A stretch of DNA of 64,000 bases from Tenrec ecaudatus. Its lineage: Eukaryota > Chordata > Mammalia > Afrosoricida > Tenrecidae. This document shows, piece after piece, positions 22,973 through 34,145 of this stretch (positions within the stretch are counted from its first letter, which is position 1; each line of letters starts with the position of its first letter). Both the position numbers and the translations under genes were made by a program. The notes beneath the pieces were generated by a model that had not been told where the DNA came from, made no database searches, and saw nothing but the letters and a program-made list of their open reading frames with translations. The stretch is taken from contig NC_134538.1 in NCBI RefSeq assembly GCF_050624435.1, positions 116,448,437 to 116,512,436 of the forward strand. Direction: 5' to 3'.

Positions 22973-23542
22973 TTTTCACTTATCCACATTTGGGAATGCC
23001 CTATGAAAATTGATAACACTAGAAAGGTCATAATTTTAAAAGAATTTTGCTGAAATTTTAGTAATGGAGATAGTCTAACAATGGTGACCATTAATTACTT
23101 TTGGCAATAAAATGTTAATTATTATTACATATAATACATTTAATGCATCTTGACAAGATGACCCCATATGTGAATATTTCAATTCAATATACTGGTATTT
23201 ATACTTTATTGGCCAAATATATAGGATGGGAATTTAGAGCCAGATGTCATTTTCTTATAAATGTCCTATCTAAAAATTTTATATTAATATCTTTAAGTAT
23301 GGATTTGGTTAGGAGTTGGATAGGCTTTTTTTCTGAGAGGCAGGGAGCACCAGGAAGTGAAAACCATCGAAAGAATCTATATAGATGAGGTAACTAACTT
23401 ATATTGTGTCATAGAGATTTTATGAGGCCAGGATTTTAGTTTTCATGTTTTCCAGAAGATTATTCCAAGAAGTGATTCCAAGCAGATTATTCCAGAAGTT
23501 TATTCCGTGACATTCCTTGGATAATGGAATGGTAGTAATTCC

Positions 23543-23577
23543 ATTATTATTATTATTTATTATTATTATTATTATTT
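23543..23577. repeat. (ATT)n simple repeat
   Basis: A tattattatt run with two single-base extensions. Confidence 0.9.
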
Positions 23578-24003
23578 ATGGATTAAGATGTAGCTTGGTG
23601 TAGGTTATCTGATTAGTCCTAAGCCAAGCACTATACTCAGCTGAGCAGTTGGGAAGGAGCGTGAACAAGATCTTTAGAAGTTTAGGAAGTAATCACTCCG
23701 TGGGTGAAAATTTGATTTTGTGTCTACCTACCTATCATTCCCTAACTGTCTACCACTGTATTTACCCCCCTTTTAAAGTGTCAGTTGCCCAGAGCTCTTC
23801 TTTGGTTAACGATAAGCCTGCTTGGATACACCACCAGTATTTGAATTCTTGCTCAAAATTCAAAGGAAAACTGAAAGGGTTTTCCCCCAAACCACTAGAT
23901 AAGGTCAATTTATGAAGCGATAGTACTGTAAAGAGACTTTTTTTGAAACAGTGATACATCTCAAATGTGCAAGCTGTGAAGCCGACGGAAACACACCCAA
24001 AGC

Positions 24004-24350
24004 AGTCACTGTCCATTGTAACTCATGGCGACTGCCAGGGTTGCAGAGCAGGACTGCGTTCAGTGGGGTTTGCAGTGACTAGGACCTTTTATTCTATTGC
24101 CAGACCTTTCTTCAAAGTGTCTCCAGATCGGCAATGTTCCTCCTTCCTCTAATACAGTTTCTCATGGGATGGTGACTCCCCAGCCATACAATTATTCTCG
24201 TTGCTACTTCATCACTGTCATTTTGCTACTGTTATGTATCGGGCGGCCCCTGTGAAAGTGTCGTTCCACCCTCGGGTTGAGAACCACTGCTCGAGAGGGA
24301 CTCAAACTCTCAGCCTGTCAGTCAGTAGTTGGGCACTTACCCATTTGGGT
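24004..24350 (-). mobile_element. AfroSINE interrupted by a SPIN element
   Basis: The reversed tail (aactcatggcgactgccagg) and body lie at 24004-24146. The reversed tRNA-like head resumes after the hAT insertion at about 24298 (gactcaaactctcagcctgt, cagtagttgggcac). The two halves join in the correct order, so the SINE was present before the hAT inserted. Confidence 0.75.
24155..24289 (-). mobile_element. SPIN-like hAT non-autonomous element
   Basis: The right end is ggttgagaaccactg, the exact reverse of the SPIN terminus CAGTGGTTCTCAACC. The left end, cagtttctcatggg, is its diverged partner. Between them are ggtgactccccagcc, tcattttgctactgttatg and cggcccctgtgaaagtg. Flanking octamers ctctaata (24147-24154) and ctcgagag (24290-24297) fit decayed copies of the hAT-preferred nTCTAGAn target. 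At 135 bases it carries no coding capacity. Confidence 0.85.
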
Positions 24351-25564
24351 ACTTAGGCCATGTTTTTACTGAGGGGCTGTTCCTATAGTTCTGTTCCTAC
24401 TTGTGGGTCAAGGCCATTCTGACTTGACTGTGTTTGCAAATTCTGAACACCAAGTCACAGGAGAATCATCTGCTTCTGAAAATTTGCTCTGACGTGTGTT
24501 GCTATGGCGTGATGGAATTAGTTTGGAAGCCATATTTTTCCCTCTAAAGAACATGATATCAGAAACTGTCCGTAAAACAAAATGCCAACATTTTAGATAG
24601 TTATCCATGGCACGGAATAAAGTGGCTCTGATAAGAATTCGAGCATGGTCAGTGAGGACCTACTCTGGATTTTTTGTAATCATCAAAAAAGTAAGAGGAC
24701 TATTTTATAAGATTACAGATAGTGTAATACCAAAGTGGTGGATTTCGAGAGGCAGCTGTTAGGACAGACGGATAAAGGTATTTGAAGGACATATGCTTGA
24801 GGAAGTCTGAAAGGATAGCTGAGTGATACACTTAGAGAATTAATACTACCAAGGCTAGAGGAAATTACCATCTCCACTTTTATTTTTCTGTGCCCTATGA
24901 CTTTTCGTGTGTATCATTCTGAATTCAAGGTCAAAAATTGGTTCAAAAAACAAAAATATCTTCCAGACAAGGACTCAGTAAGATTGTTGCTGCAGTTTAT
25001 AAAGAGCAAGGAAAGGACCCCAACACTGAACGCAATCACTCCTTAAAGCGAATTACAGAGAACACATCCCGACCTATTTTTCAAGTGCGAGGAGCTTTCT
25101 GTGCTGCGTCTGCGAAGTATGTTGCTGGACATTTGCTTGCCTCCAGGTGTGCGTGGTGGTGGTCTCTTTTCCCGACATTGAGAGGGCGTCTGGTCCTTGT
25201 CTTGACAAAGTGGTAGGGAGAAGTCACTGTGAACTTTAGCTTTCACTTACTTGTTAGAGAAAACAGAACCCTAAGTTGATAATGGATTTCACACGGTGAA
25301 TTAAGAGTTTTTTAAAATCCTCAATATTATATGCAATTCAGTTTTGATTCCTGTTTCTCAGTCTCTCCTAAATTCTGGGCTCTTATGAAGAATGTGTATT
25401 TTATGTTAGTTTTATTTGCATGTCTTACTAATTGATCTTATAGTATTTGATGACAGTTCATCATTATAATTTTGACAAGTTTGAAAAAAGAATCAGTGAA
25501 CTTAACTGGAATAGCCTTAAAAGTCCATTAAGACACACCTATTATTACCATGGGAGAAAGACAA
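24351..25564. other. Intron DNA, unrecognised
   Basis: No transposon family or gene could be recognised. The frame at 24938-25216 on the + strand has no family signature. Confidence 0.45.
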
Positions 25565-25655
25565 GGTTGTCTACTCCCTTGAACAGTTAGAGTCTTGGAA
25601 GCTCTACTGCGTCCTATAGGGTGGCTGTGAGTCGGTGAGTGGACTTGTGGTTTTT
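25565..25655 (+). mobile_element. AfroSINE 3' fragment
   Basis: It contains gtcttggaagctctactgcg, tcctatagggtggctgtgag and tcggtgagtggacttg, which is the body-to-tail end of the SINE in forward orientation. No head is visible. Confidence 0.7.
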
Positions 25656-27422
25656 ATTGTTACCATAAGGAACTTGGCGGGTGGAGGGGGGGAATCCCAC
25701 ATAATCAGAAGCAGTGTTTCAGAACCTTAGCACTATTAATATTCTAGATCAAATAATGTTTTGCTGGGGGTGGGCCCTGTCTTGCAGTTTCCCAAAGTTC
25801 TCTGATATCCTCGGCCTCTATATATTAGATAACAATGGCTGCTCTCTCTGCCCCCCCCCCACCCGGGTCCCAAATGTGTTTGTCACTGCTCATTGGCTCA
25901 GTCCCAACTTAGGTGGACTACATGTGCCACACAGGAGAACTAGGACTATGCTCTGGGCTTTGGGGGGAAAGTTGAGGCTTTTATACCAAGGGGCCTTTAG
26001 CTTAGCTGATAGCCGGCTACACCACTGATGGACTCGGGTGGAATGCGGACAAGAAGATTGACTCTTAAATAGGTTTTCTTCTTGCCAATAGTGTATTTCT
26101 GGCTCATGTCCATAATCCTGATGTGGTGTTTACACATTGCTAATGCTTTCTCACATCAGTACTTTCCATTCATCAATCCCTACTAATAAATATGCCACCC
26201 AAACAGGTAACTTGATGAGTTGAAAATAATTTCCAAATTAAGCTGTTAAATTGAGTGCTTGGTGAGGCAGCAAGTGTAATTATTTAACATCTAGTCAAAT
26301 GGGGTGGGGGCGAGGGTTGGCTAAATTTCTCCCGTTCCTGGAGTGCTATAAATTTCCAAAAAAGGATTTTGCAAAAGAACCTGTCTGTAACAGACACTTA
26401 GTGGTGTCTGTCCCTTCCCCCTGGGTCCAGAGGGGAGATGAGACACTCCATCCTGTCCTTGTGCGCACTGCATAAGCCTCTTTGTCGATACCAGCAAAGC
26501 TGGCCAGATGCCAGGGTGGCCTGTGGGCAAACTGTAATTAACATGGACACACAGTTTTACTAGGGCCATTTGTTTCACCTGGGAGAGCTGCACAGAGAAC
26601 TAATGAAGATTTTCTTGGCTGAATGTGTCCCATTTTTTTCCAGAGGGGAATAATTAACAGAGACCACAGAACAATAAGCGCACTATTGGGACAAGCTGAA
26701 GGCACTGTGAGCTTTATTTGGAGGAGCATAGTGTTGGGTCTTTCTTATAAGCAGCTTTGAAATTTTATAAGGCTAGCCTGAACTGATGCACATGTTAAAA
26801 ATATCTTGATGGGTATGAAAAGAACACCGGTGTCTGCGCTTTTCTGTAAATGGAAAACAGCTCCATGCTGATAGGTTCTCTTTTTGGACAGAGCACTCAC
26901 CAGATTGACAACCCCAAGTGCTGTGGTGTAAGGGATCCTGGGGAGGAGTGTCTGCCTTGCTTAGGAGGAAGTACTGCTCCACGGGGCAGGGCCAGTGGAA
27001 GCCCAGAATCTCTATGCCCGGGCAACCTTCTCACTTTAGTCTGTCAGAAAGCAGTCTCTCTTTCATTTTTTTACATCTACAAAGAAATACTAGAATATTT
27101 CTCTTTGGGTGATTGGTGTCAAATGGGGCTCTTTAGGTCTTTCAAAGCCATTCTATCCATATTGATTAGGAGAGGCTATGAACATCGATTTTTATCTGTT
27201 GGTACCTCCTTGTATTTTTGTACGGTTTATGACACATCTCCTATAGAAGTCCTTTGGTTACCAAAGCTTCACGGATTCTATTCTCTTTATGTGCAATAAA
27301 AAGCTAGTGTACTTCTGCATGGTTTTCTCCTCTGTGAAGGTTCTCAATCGTCATACGTCAGCAAAAAACTCATTGCCTTTTCATTACAGACAAACCTAAG
27401 CTTGTAAAATCTAGTTTACATG
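25656..27422. other. Intron DNA, unrecognised
   Basis: A poly-C run lies at about 25850-25860. The two overlapping + strand frames at 26850-27299 show no recognisable domain. Confidence 0.45.
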
Positions 27423-27457
27423 ACTCACTCACTCACTCACTCACTCACTCACTCACT
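27423..27457. repeat. (CTCA)n microsatellite
   Basis: About eight to nine ctca units end exactly where the reversed AfroSINE tail begins (ctgccatcaagtctgc). The repeat probably grew from the SINE's own 3' tail. Confidence 0.95.
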
Positions 27458-28008
27458 GCCATCAAGTCTGCTTCGACTCATCGTGATTGTGGACAGGGGA
27501 GAACTGGCCTTGAGGGTTTCCAAGACCGTAATTCTCTCTGAGAGTAGAAAGCCTCTTTCTCTTGAGGAGCACCTACCGTACATAAAACTCGTGTATAAGC
27601 CGAGTTTTTCAGCACAAAAGGGATTCGGCTTATATACTGGTCAGTGGTACCCCAGCGAGGTATAACATCTCATGGGTGATTGTGTTCCTCCTCCTCACAT
27701 CTAACCAATCAGAGCCGTCCTATGACGTGGACGGTTCCAATTCGCAGAAGCACCCATAGTGATTCACTTACAGCGGCAGCTGAACTGGTAAGGATGTGTC
27801 TGTGGCTGCGCTCCGTCTGTCCCCTCTGGTCTCTGTGTTAATTCACATCCTGCATTTCCCACCCTAGGCTTATACTTGAGTCAATCAGTTTTTCTGGTTT
27901 CCCAGGTAATAATTAGGTACCTCGGCTTATACTCGAGTTGGCTTATAGTCGAGTTATACGGTAGTTCTTCCTAACCGCTGACCTTGTGGATAGCAGCCTA
28001 GTGTGTAA
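27457..28008 (-). mobile_element. AfroSINE split by a 386-bp DNA element
   Basis: The tail and body are at 27457-27575 (cgactcatcgtgattgtgg, agggtttccaagaccg). The reversed tRNA-like part resumes at 27962 (aaccgctgaccttgtggata, gcagcctagtgtgtaac). Removing 27576-27963 restores a normal SINE junction. Confidence 0.82.
27576..27961. mobile_element. TA-flanked palindromic DNA element, family unassigned
   Basis: It begins ccgtacataaaactcgtg followed by tataagccgag and ends ggcttatagtcgagttatac then gg. The outer ends are imperfect inverted repeats built on ccgta..ctcg..tataagcc. Extra copies of cggcttata and tataagccgag lie inside, giving several nested palindromes. It is bounded by TA at 27574-27575 and at 27962-27963, the hallmark of Tc1/mariner/pogo-type integration. 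No transposase frame is visible in 386 bases, so it would be a MITE-like passenger. I recall similar tataagccgag repeats from other vertebrate genomes but cannot name the family. Confidence 0.7.
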
Positions 28009-28190
28009 CTGTAGGGCTGCGGTTGTGTAAGCATCGGGTTCCTAATTGCAAAGTCAGTGGTTCAAACTCACCCGCTGCTCTGCAGGCATGTGCTAAGATT
28101 GTCTTTTCCCATAAAAAATTGCAGCCTCAGGAACAATATGTAGGGTTGCTATGCATTGGAGTAGACTATATGGCAGTGGGTTTGTTTGGA
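28009..28190 (+). mobile_element. AfroSINE
   Basis: Forward copy: agtcagtggttcaaactcac (B-box region), ccgctgctctgcaggcatg, gggttgctatgcattggagt and atggcagtgggtttg at the tail. It lies directly beside the preceding minus-strand copy in head-to-head arrangement. Confidence 0.85.
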
Positions 28191-28227
28191 TCCATATGTC
28201 TGGATTTTAAATATATATCACTTTAAA

Positions 28228-28418
28228 AAGTAGCCCTTATGTTGCAGTGCATTAAGCATTGGGCTATTAACCACATGGTTGGTAGTTCAAACCCACCAGC
28301 TGCTCTGGAAGAAAGAAGTGTCTGCTTCCAGAATGATTGCTAGTTTCCGAAATGCTATGGAGCAATACAATACTCTGTTATAAAGGGTCACTATTCATTT
28401 CAATCCGCTTGAAGACAA
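28228..28418 (+). mobile_element. AfroSINE
   Basis: A nearly full forward copy: gcattgggctattaaccaca, tggtagttcaaacccaccag, gctgctctggaagaaagaag, gtctgcttccagaatgattg, and a degraded tail (tataaagggtcactattc). Confidence 0.88.
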
Positions 28419-28583
28419 GTTATTAGCTTTAAAAAATATGTTTGTGTGGATTTTAAATATATTTTACTGAAGGAAAAACAGTGAGAAATGCTTGCTCTAG
28501 TGAATTCGTACCTCAATAAATGCTAAGCATCTCCCCCCACTTATGTGTGGTATGGTATTTTTGTTATTTATTTTACACTGTGG

Positions 28584-28700
28584 TCACTGCAATCTTAGTC
28601 AATTCTGACGCGTAGCAACCCCTACAGGACTGTGAGTAAATGCGCCTGGGAGTTTCTGAGACAGTAACTCTTTCCTGCAATAGAAAACATCATAATTCTC
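28584..28700 (-). mobile_element. AfroSINE, head-truncated
   Basis: The + strand shows agtcaattctgacgcgtagc, aacccctacaggactgtg and ctgagacagtaactctttcc. Similarity fades after about 28700 and the tRNA-like head is not recognisable. Confidence 0.7.
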
Positions 28701-29756
28701 ATATAAAAATTTTAACCAGATGTGAATTAGTAAGTTGCAAACCATTAATATGAAGGACAGTCCCGATTTATGCATTACCTGGAGATTGCTGTACAGTATT
28801 CTGCATGGGACACCATCCCCTTGTTGGAGCAGCTTTTGGAATGGGTATGCCATTACCGTTCAGCTTTGCTCACAGTGAAACAGCATTAGCAATACTTTTG
28901 TAAGGATATTTAGTTTTGAATATTTCCTCTGTTTTGACTCCTAGAACAATGCTTTTTTCCTGGATATGTGTAAATAATCTTGACCCAAAGCCTATTGACT
29001 CGTTAGCTTTCCTTATGGGCTTTCTTTTTCCCTGTAAGGAAATTCACTATCTCTCCAAAGATAAGGTGCAATGAACGTAAACAAAAGCAACATTTGTCGT
29101 ATATGGCATAGTCCTGCCCAACCTGTGCGGTGGGTGAGATTCGAGCATAACCTTCCAGAGCAGAATGGAGACAGAGGTAATGCAGCTTGTGTTCTAGGAC
29201 TGACACGCCAACCTTCCAGGTTATTATATCCAGTCCTTTGAGTTTTCTCAAATGATCTTACAGAGAGAGACTTTTACTCAGTGTGTCTTCCTGTACTCGT
29301 GGGCATCACACCATTGGCTCGGTTCCAGGTTTGGGAAATGCATGATGGATGACTAGCATGATTCTTGCCAGACAGCCTTCCCAGGAAATAATGGCAACCC
29401 TTAGGCATTTAAAGGTTTATTTAATAACAAAATGGGGCTAATTTTAGAAGGCATTTTTCTTCTTTTTCTAAATTACAGTAACATGAAAATAGTACTTCTT
29501 ACTTTGGGACATTTTTCAGGCAAAGTCCTATGACTTTGTGTAGTTATATTTTTAGCACTTCAGGGATGTGGTTGTCCATTGGTAACTTGGTTTATAATAT
29601 GTGCTCAAGACAACATTTTCACTACAGGGTGTACATTTCAATGTCACTTAGAGTTGAGATTTGGCTCCCCTTGAGGCATTACTGCCAATAGTAACACTCA
29701 ACTTCTTGAAGACAACTTCTTTCAAAAGAAAAGTCAGTCCAGGGCCATGCATCTCT
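28701..29756. other. Intron DNA, unrecognised
   Basis: No gene or clear repeat was recognised in this stretch. Confidence 0.45.
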
Positions 29757-29838
29757 GAGAAGGCTTCAAAAAGTTTGTCAAAAAATAGAATTAAAAGATA
29801 ATGGAAGTTTTTCACAGACTTTTCAATACCCCTCATAT
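29757..29838. mobile_element. Mariner-like palindromic MITE, copy 1
   Basis: The left arm, ggcttcaaaaagtttgtc, and the right arm, acagacttttcaataccc, are imperfect inverted repeats around an agaattaaaagataatgg centre. The same arms occur at 31252-31340 and 46128-46190. It is short, palindromic and without coding capacity, as in mariner-derived MITEs. Confidence 0.6.
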
Positions 29839-30040
29839 TCCACGTGCAGGCTCTGAATCAGTACCTTGTATCTTCTCTTTCATGACTTGTCACGGTTTTC
29901 ACCTCAGTTTCCTGGATCGAATACTTGGTGGTTAAATCTTTACAACCCCACCCCTTCCTGTGGCCCATCCCCATCTCTACCCTTACTTCCTATAAGTTAA
30001 TACTCAATGTTTTATTCTCCACTGGGATTGGGATTGTTAG

Positions 30041-30060
30041 GCAATCTTTTTTTTTTTTTT
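30041..30060. repeat. Poly-T tract
   Basis: About 17 T residues, followed by a (TTTG)-like stretch. It may be the reverse of a retroposon A-tail, though no partner element is recognisable beside it. Confidence 0.8.
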
Positions 30061-30152
30061 TTGCTTGTTTGTTTGAAGTCTCTTTTAACCAACTGTCCCA
30101 TATGTGCCATGGGTCAGACATGGAGCTGGTTTTCCATGCTAGTTCTATGTCG

Positions 30153-30405
30153 TTGCTGTTAGATGCCATGCGGTTCTGACCCATGCAACCTCATGCACAA
30201 CAGAATAAAATACTGTCTGGTCTAGCACCAATCTCAAAACTGTTCCTTTGCTTAAGCCCAATGTTGCAACCATGATATCAATCCACCTCCTTGGGGGCCA
30301 TCCTCTCCTCCCTGTGCCCCAACTTTACCAAGCATGACGTCCTTCCCCAGGGACTGGTTTCTCCTGACATGTCCAAAGTCTCACCATCCTATCCCTTAAC
30401 ATGTT
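30153..30405 (-). mobile_element. AfroRTE 3'-end fragment
   Basis: From the left it carries the shared SINE/LINE tail (gttgctgttagatgccatg, ggttctgacccatgc), then cacaacagaataaaatactg, cttaagcccaatgttgcaac, tttaccaagcatgacgtcc and agggactggtttctcctgac. On the minus strand this is the RTE carboxyl-terminal coding region followed by its 3' UTR. It is 5'-truncated after about 250 bases. Confidence 0.85.
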
Positions 30406-30744
30406 CAAGTCTCCATTTTCTCAACAGGAAAATGCATTAAAAATGCTACGGCATCCCAGACAAGAACTGGATAAATAATTCCTTAAGATTATGGGCGGGA
30501 CATTGGGGTGGGGGGGGTAGTGAGGCGCTAATAATAACAGGCACAAGAATGAAGAAAATGTTCTGAAACAGATTTTAGTGGTGATTGCACTACTCTTTTT
30601 ACTACATTTAAACCTTTGAATTATGTGGTACATGAATTCTGTGCCAGTGGAACTGTTTAAGAAAAGTGCTGTCACCCCTCTCTAATGGCGTTGCTGGTGT
30701 TTAGATGAGGCAAGGTCTGTGTGCACCTTGAACAATGATAAACA

Positions 30745-30885
30745 TGTTGGTGTCAAGTAGATAACAATCCACGGCCACCCCGTAACATAGAGCAGAATGC
30801 TACATAGGGCTTCCAAATTTGTAATCTGCTTCCATAAAGATTACATCCATGGAAACCCTATGAGGCTATTGAAACCTATAAAGCA
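30745..30885. mobile_element. Two AfroSINE fragments in opposite orientation
   Basis: The first is a reversed body fragment (30748-30810: ccccgtaacatagagcagaa, tacatagggcttccaaat). It is followed directly by a forward fragment (30820-30870: ctgcttccataaagattac, ccatggaaaccctatgagg). Together they form a possible hairpin of two SINE middles. Confidence 0.65.
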
Positions 30886-31251
30886 TAATATTTATATATG
30901 ATATTAGGTCATTCAGCTTTATCCCCAGGCCTGTGTGTTAGATTTGTGTAACATTAAACTTGTGTGAAATTGATGGCCTGGATCTGTTTCAGGATTTTTT
31001 CCCTCTGAGCTCATCTCTCCATTTGAACTGTGTAGCATCTACTTTAGACAGCAATTTATTAGGCTTTTATTTTGCTCTACAAGTTGCTTTGGGTTTTATC
31101 TGATGGACAATTAAATATAATCTTGAATATGTTTCTAGTTTAGTTCTTTGGTTGAAATTTTGGCAGAGTAGAGTAAAATAATTTATAGGTAAGGTAGTAG
31201 TAATGAATTTACAGACTGATATAATAAATCAATATATATTTACCACCATGT
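30886..31251. other. Intron DNA, unrecognised
   Basis: AT-rich, nothing recognised. Confidence 0.45.
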
Positions 31252-31340
31252 ATATGGGGTGGCTTCAAAGAGTTCATGGGAAAAAAATCCACTGTCTTTT
31301 AACTTCCCTTTTCCATGAGCTTTTTTTAGACCCCTCATAT
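31252..31340. mobile_element. Mariner-like palindromic MITE, copy 2
   Basis: Ends are tatatggggtggcttcaaag and the inverted counterpart agacccctcatat, with inner arms agttcatgggaaaa and ttttccatgagct. TA dinucleotides lie at both edges, compatible with a TA target duplication. This is the clearest of three copies. Confidence 0.7.
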
Positions 31341-31491
31341 GCATGGACAAATGCACTCCCTTTCTCTCTCTCATTAATAAACTAATTCAGTAAAAAATGT
31401 CAGTCATGGGACTGGAAATGAAGCCAATAATACAAGAGCCTACCTTAACTATTTTCAAGAGTTATAACAATAATTTACTAAACATTAAGAG

Positions 31492-31677
31492 CGGAGCCCT
31501 GGCTATGCAATGGGAAATACTCAGCTGCTCACCAAAAAGTTGGTGATAGCTTGAACCACCCCTCCTCCCCCCAGAAGGATCTGCTTCCCTGAAGGCAAGA
31601 GCCTAGGAAACTCTATGGCAGGTTGTCCTTTGGACTTGCTATGAATCAGAATTGACTGGACCTCAAACAGCAACAAA
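31492..31677 (+). mobile_element. AfroSINE, full length
   Basis: It starts at the 5' head (ggagccctggctatgcaatg) and passes through tagcttgaaccacccctcc, gatctgcttccctgaaggca and ggaaactctatggcaggttg. It ends ctatgaatcagaattgactg then gacctcaaacagcaacaa, the typical 3' end. Confidence 0.9.
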
Positions 31678-34145
31678 TATTGATATGCACATTTTAAAAG
31701 TTTTTTGCCGCCTGAAGTTGTTTTAGTTTTCAAAGTCTTTGATATCAACGAATGTTTTCAATGGAGCTCTTTTGGGGAAGAATAGTAATATCATTAAAAA
31801 AAAAAAGCTTTCCGTGAGCAGGTAGTCTTCTAATCTGGTCTCCCAAGCAACAAGGTAGAGGGCTTCCCTGTGCCTATGAACCGCGTATCACCCACATTAC
31901 ACAGGCATCTTAAAAACCGCTTTGCCGGAGCAGACCTCAACTCAGCTGGGCATCATTTTCTCAAGGTAGGGGGTGCGGAAGGGGAAATGTGTAAAGGTCA
32001 CCCCAGATCAACAGATATTCCTACAAGAGTGATAAGTGAACTTCTGGAAATTCAAGCCGAGACATGGGAGGGAGGCATGAGTGTTTCAGAGAAGGAGCTG
32101 CACTTTTGTTGGTAGGTATACCTGGTGAAGGGGGTGTGCATGAAAAGCAACCAACACTGTTTATAAAGACCCCGAGGAGAAAATGTACCTGGTGCTGTCT
32201 TCCTAACTAGATATTTTGACTTAGTTTCTCTCCAGTTCTTGGTGACCCAGGCCTTGTGCTATCGACTACTAGTACACTGTCCTTTGGAGTCACTCAACAT
32301 ACTTTATAGACCACTATAGGAGATCTCGATGTGCAAATTCCATGAAACAAACTAGGCTTTACTTCAGATTCACCTGCAGCAGGTTAAAGGAGCCGACACG
32401 CTCATTTGGATGGTAGGCTGAAATGCGCTAGTGTGAGAAGACGCGGGTGACTGCCAGTCCCGGCTTGTGGAATCGGCAGTCTGATAGTAGACTGTGGATT
32501 TGCGCTCTTGCTTTGCGGGTGCCCGATATCTGGTGGCCAGGACTACGGTTCATTTTCCTACTCCAGCCCCCTCGTTGCTTTCTGTGTGCATGGATTCGTG
32601 TGGTAGTCATGGTTCTGCCTTTGCAAACGATTGTTTTGGGAAATCTTGCCCTATTTTGTCTCCAATTATTCATGTATATCGTGTTGAGTTGCTTAAGCTT
32701 TTAATCTGTATATGTCAACAATTCATATATTGTTGTCAGAAATGCCTGCCTGTATGTGTCATTTTCATTTTCTTTTCTCAACAGTGTTTTAAGTTCTGTG
32801 CCGCTGGTTAAATTAGTGACGCTGTCAGTAGTTTCACCTTCTTCTCCAGGGTAAGACTTCAGTGTTCTCTCTCTCAACATGAACATAAGGTCTCTAAGTG
32901 AACCAGATACTTACAGAAACCATAGCTACGCGAATGGATTTGGGGCTTGCACTTAATTCTAGTTCCAAGCTAAGAAATAATAGTTCTTATTACATGGCCC
33001 TACTCATACTTGGCCTCACGTAAAGGTCCCTGGCGATGTGGGTGCTTTGGCAAAGTTTGGTGAAGGAAACAGATAGTGGCAGGTATTAGATCAGTGTCTG
33101 AGGGCTTACAGGGTTGTCTTTAAACAAGCAGCCAGCTAAGTGAGGCGTTACCTAAATTCACGTGGAAGAAGCACACCACCTGTGTGATCCAAAGATGGTG
33201 AGTAATACATCCAAATTGGAAAGGGGGTATTCTCCGAGCTGACATTGTGAGCACTTGGTTTGCGGAAGGCGAAGATGACAGAGGAAACCCAAAGCCGATC
33301 TGTGGGGTCCCACGTGGCGTAGGCGTGCCGTGCCCCCTGGTCCTAGCCCAGGCTGTGAGTAACTTGCAGACAGCCGGAGAGCGCTGCCACGTTGCATACG
33401 GGCTAGCCATTAGGCTACAGTGCAATCCCTTGTTATCAGATCTGCCTGTGGACTCCTTGTGGAGTTGTTTCCGTTTTTAATATTTTCCGTTTCCTTTTTG
33501 AGGCTTTCTGTTCTGGTTTGTCATTGTTTTGGGAGTGCGGGGGAGTTTGTGTTTTGTATGATTTTCTGCGTATGAACTGAATGATAAGTAAATCTATAGA
33601 GACAGTAATTGGATTAATAATTACAGATTCTTTTGACTATTTGAGGGCGGTTGAGGGAAAACAGGTCCCTGATGCGGCAGGGTGCGTGGCAGGGGCGGGG
33701 CGTGAAGTGGGGGGGGGCCAACAATGAGTATAATGAAGAGGAAATCCTCTGCAGTCCAGTGTGGTACTGATGGCATGGCTCTTCTTCATCTGAGTGAGCG
33801 ATATGTGAAGTCGATTCCAGTAGAACTGTGTTTTACAAGTGGTGCCCATGAATCGTGAATCATAGACCAAACTCCCTTTATTCCCGTGAAGGAGAGCGAG
33901 GGATTGTCCGCCGCTGAACGGGAGCCCCTCCGAGGGCCGCCATGCTGAGTGTTGAGCACGTAGAGCTGACCGGGCAGAGGTAGGAAGACCTTCGAAGAGG
34001 AAGCGCTGAGTCCAGACTTGAAAATGCAGACCCATCTCTTTGTTAGCTGAAAGATCAGGGTATGAATAATCATAAACTTGTTGATGATTCATTTTCCTCT
34101 GGGTAAATGTTAAATATTAACACTTCTCTTTCCCCCCGAAAAACC
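31678..34145. other. Intron DNA, mostly unrecognised
   Basis: GC content is higher than the intron average at about 32400-33480 and 33620-34020. A block at 33155-33190 (ggaagaagcacaccacctgt, gtgatcc) resembles a stretch of the afrotherian L1 3' UTR seen at 49405-49440, so a diverged L1 remnant is likely. No coding sequence was recognised. A poly-G run lies at about 33709-33717. Confidence 0.4.

Noticed and set aside
28228-28300. tRNA-like sequence with a B-box (gttcaaaccc)
   Set aside because: It is the tRNA-derived head of an AfroSINE, not a tRNA gene; the same holds for similar matches across the window.
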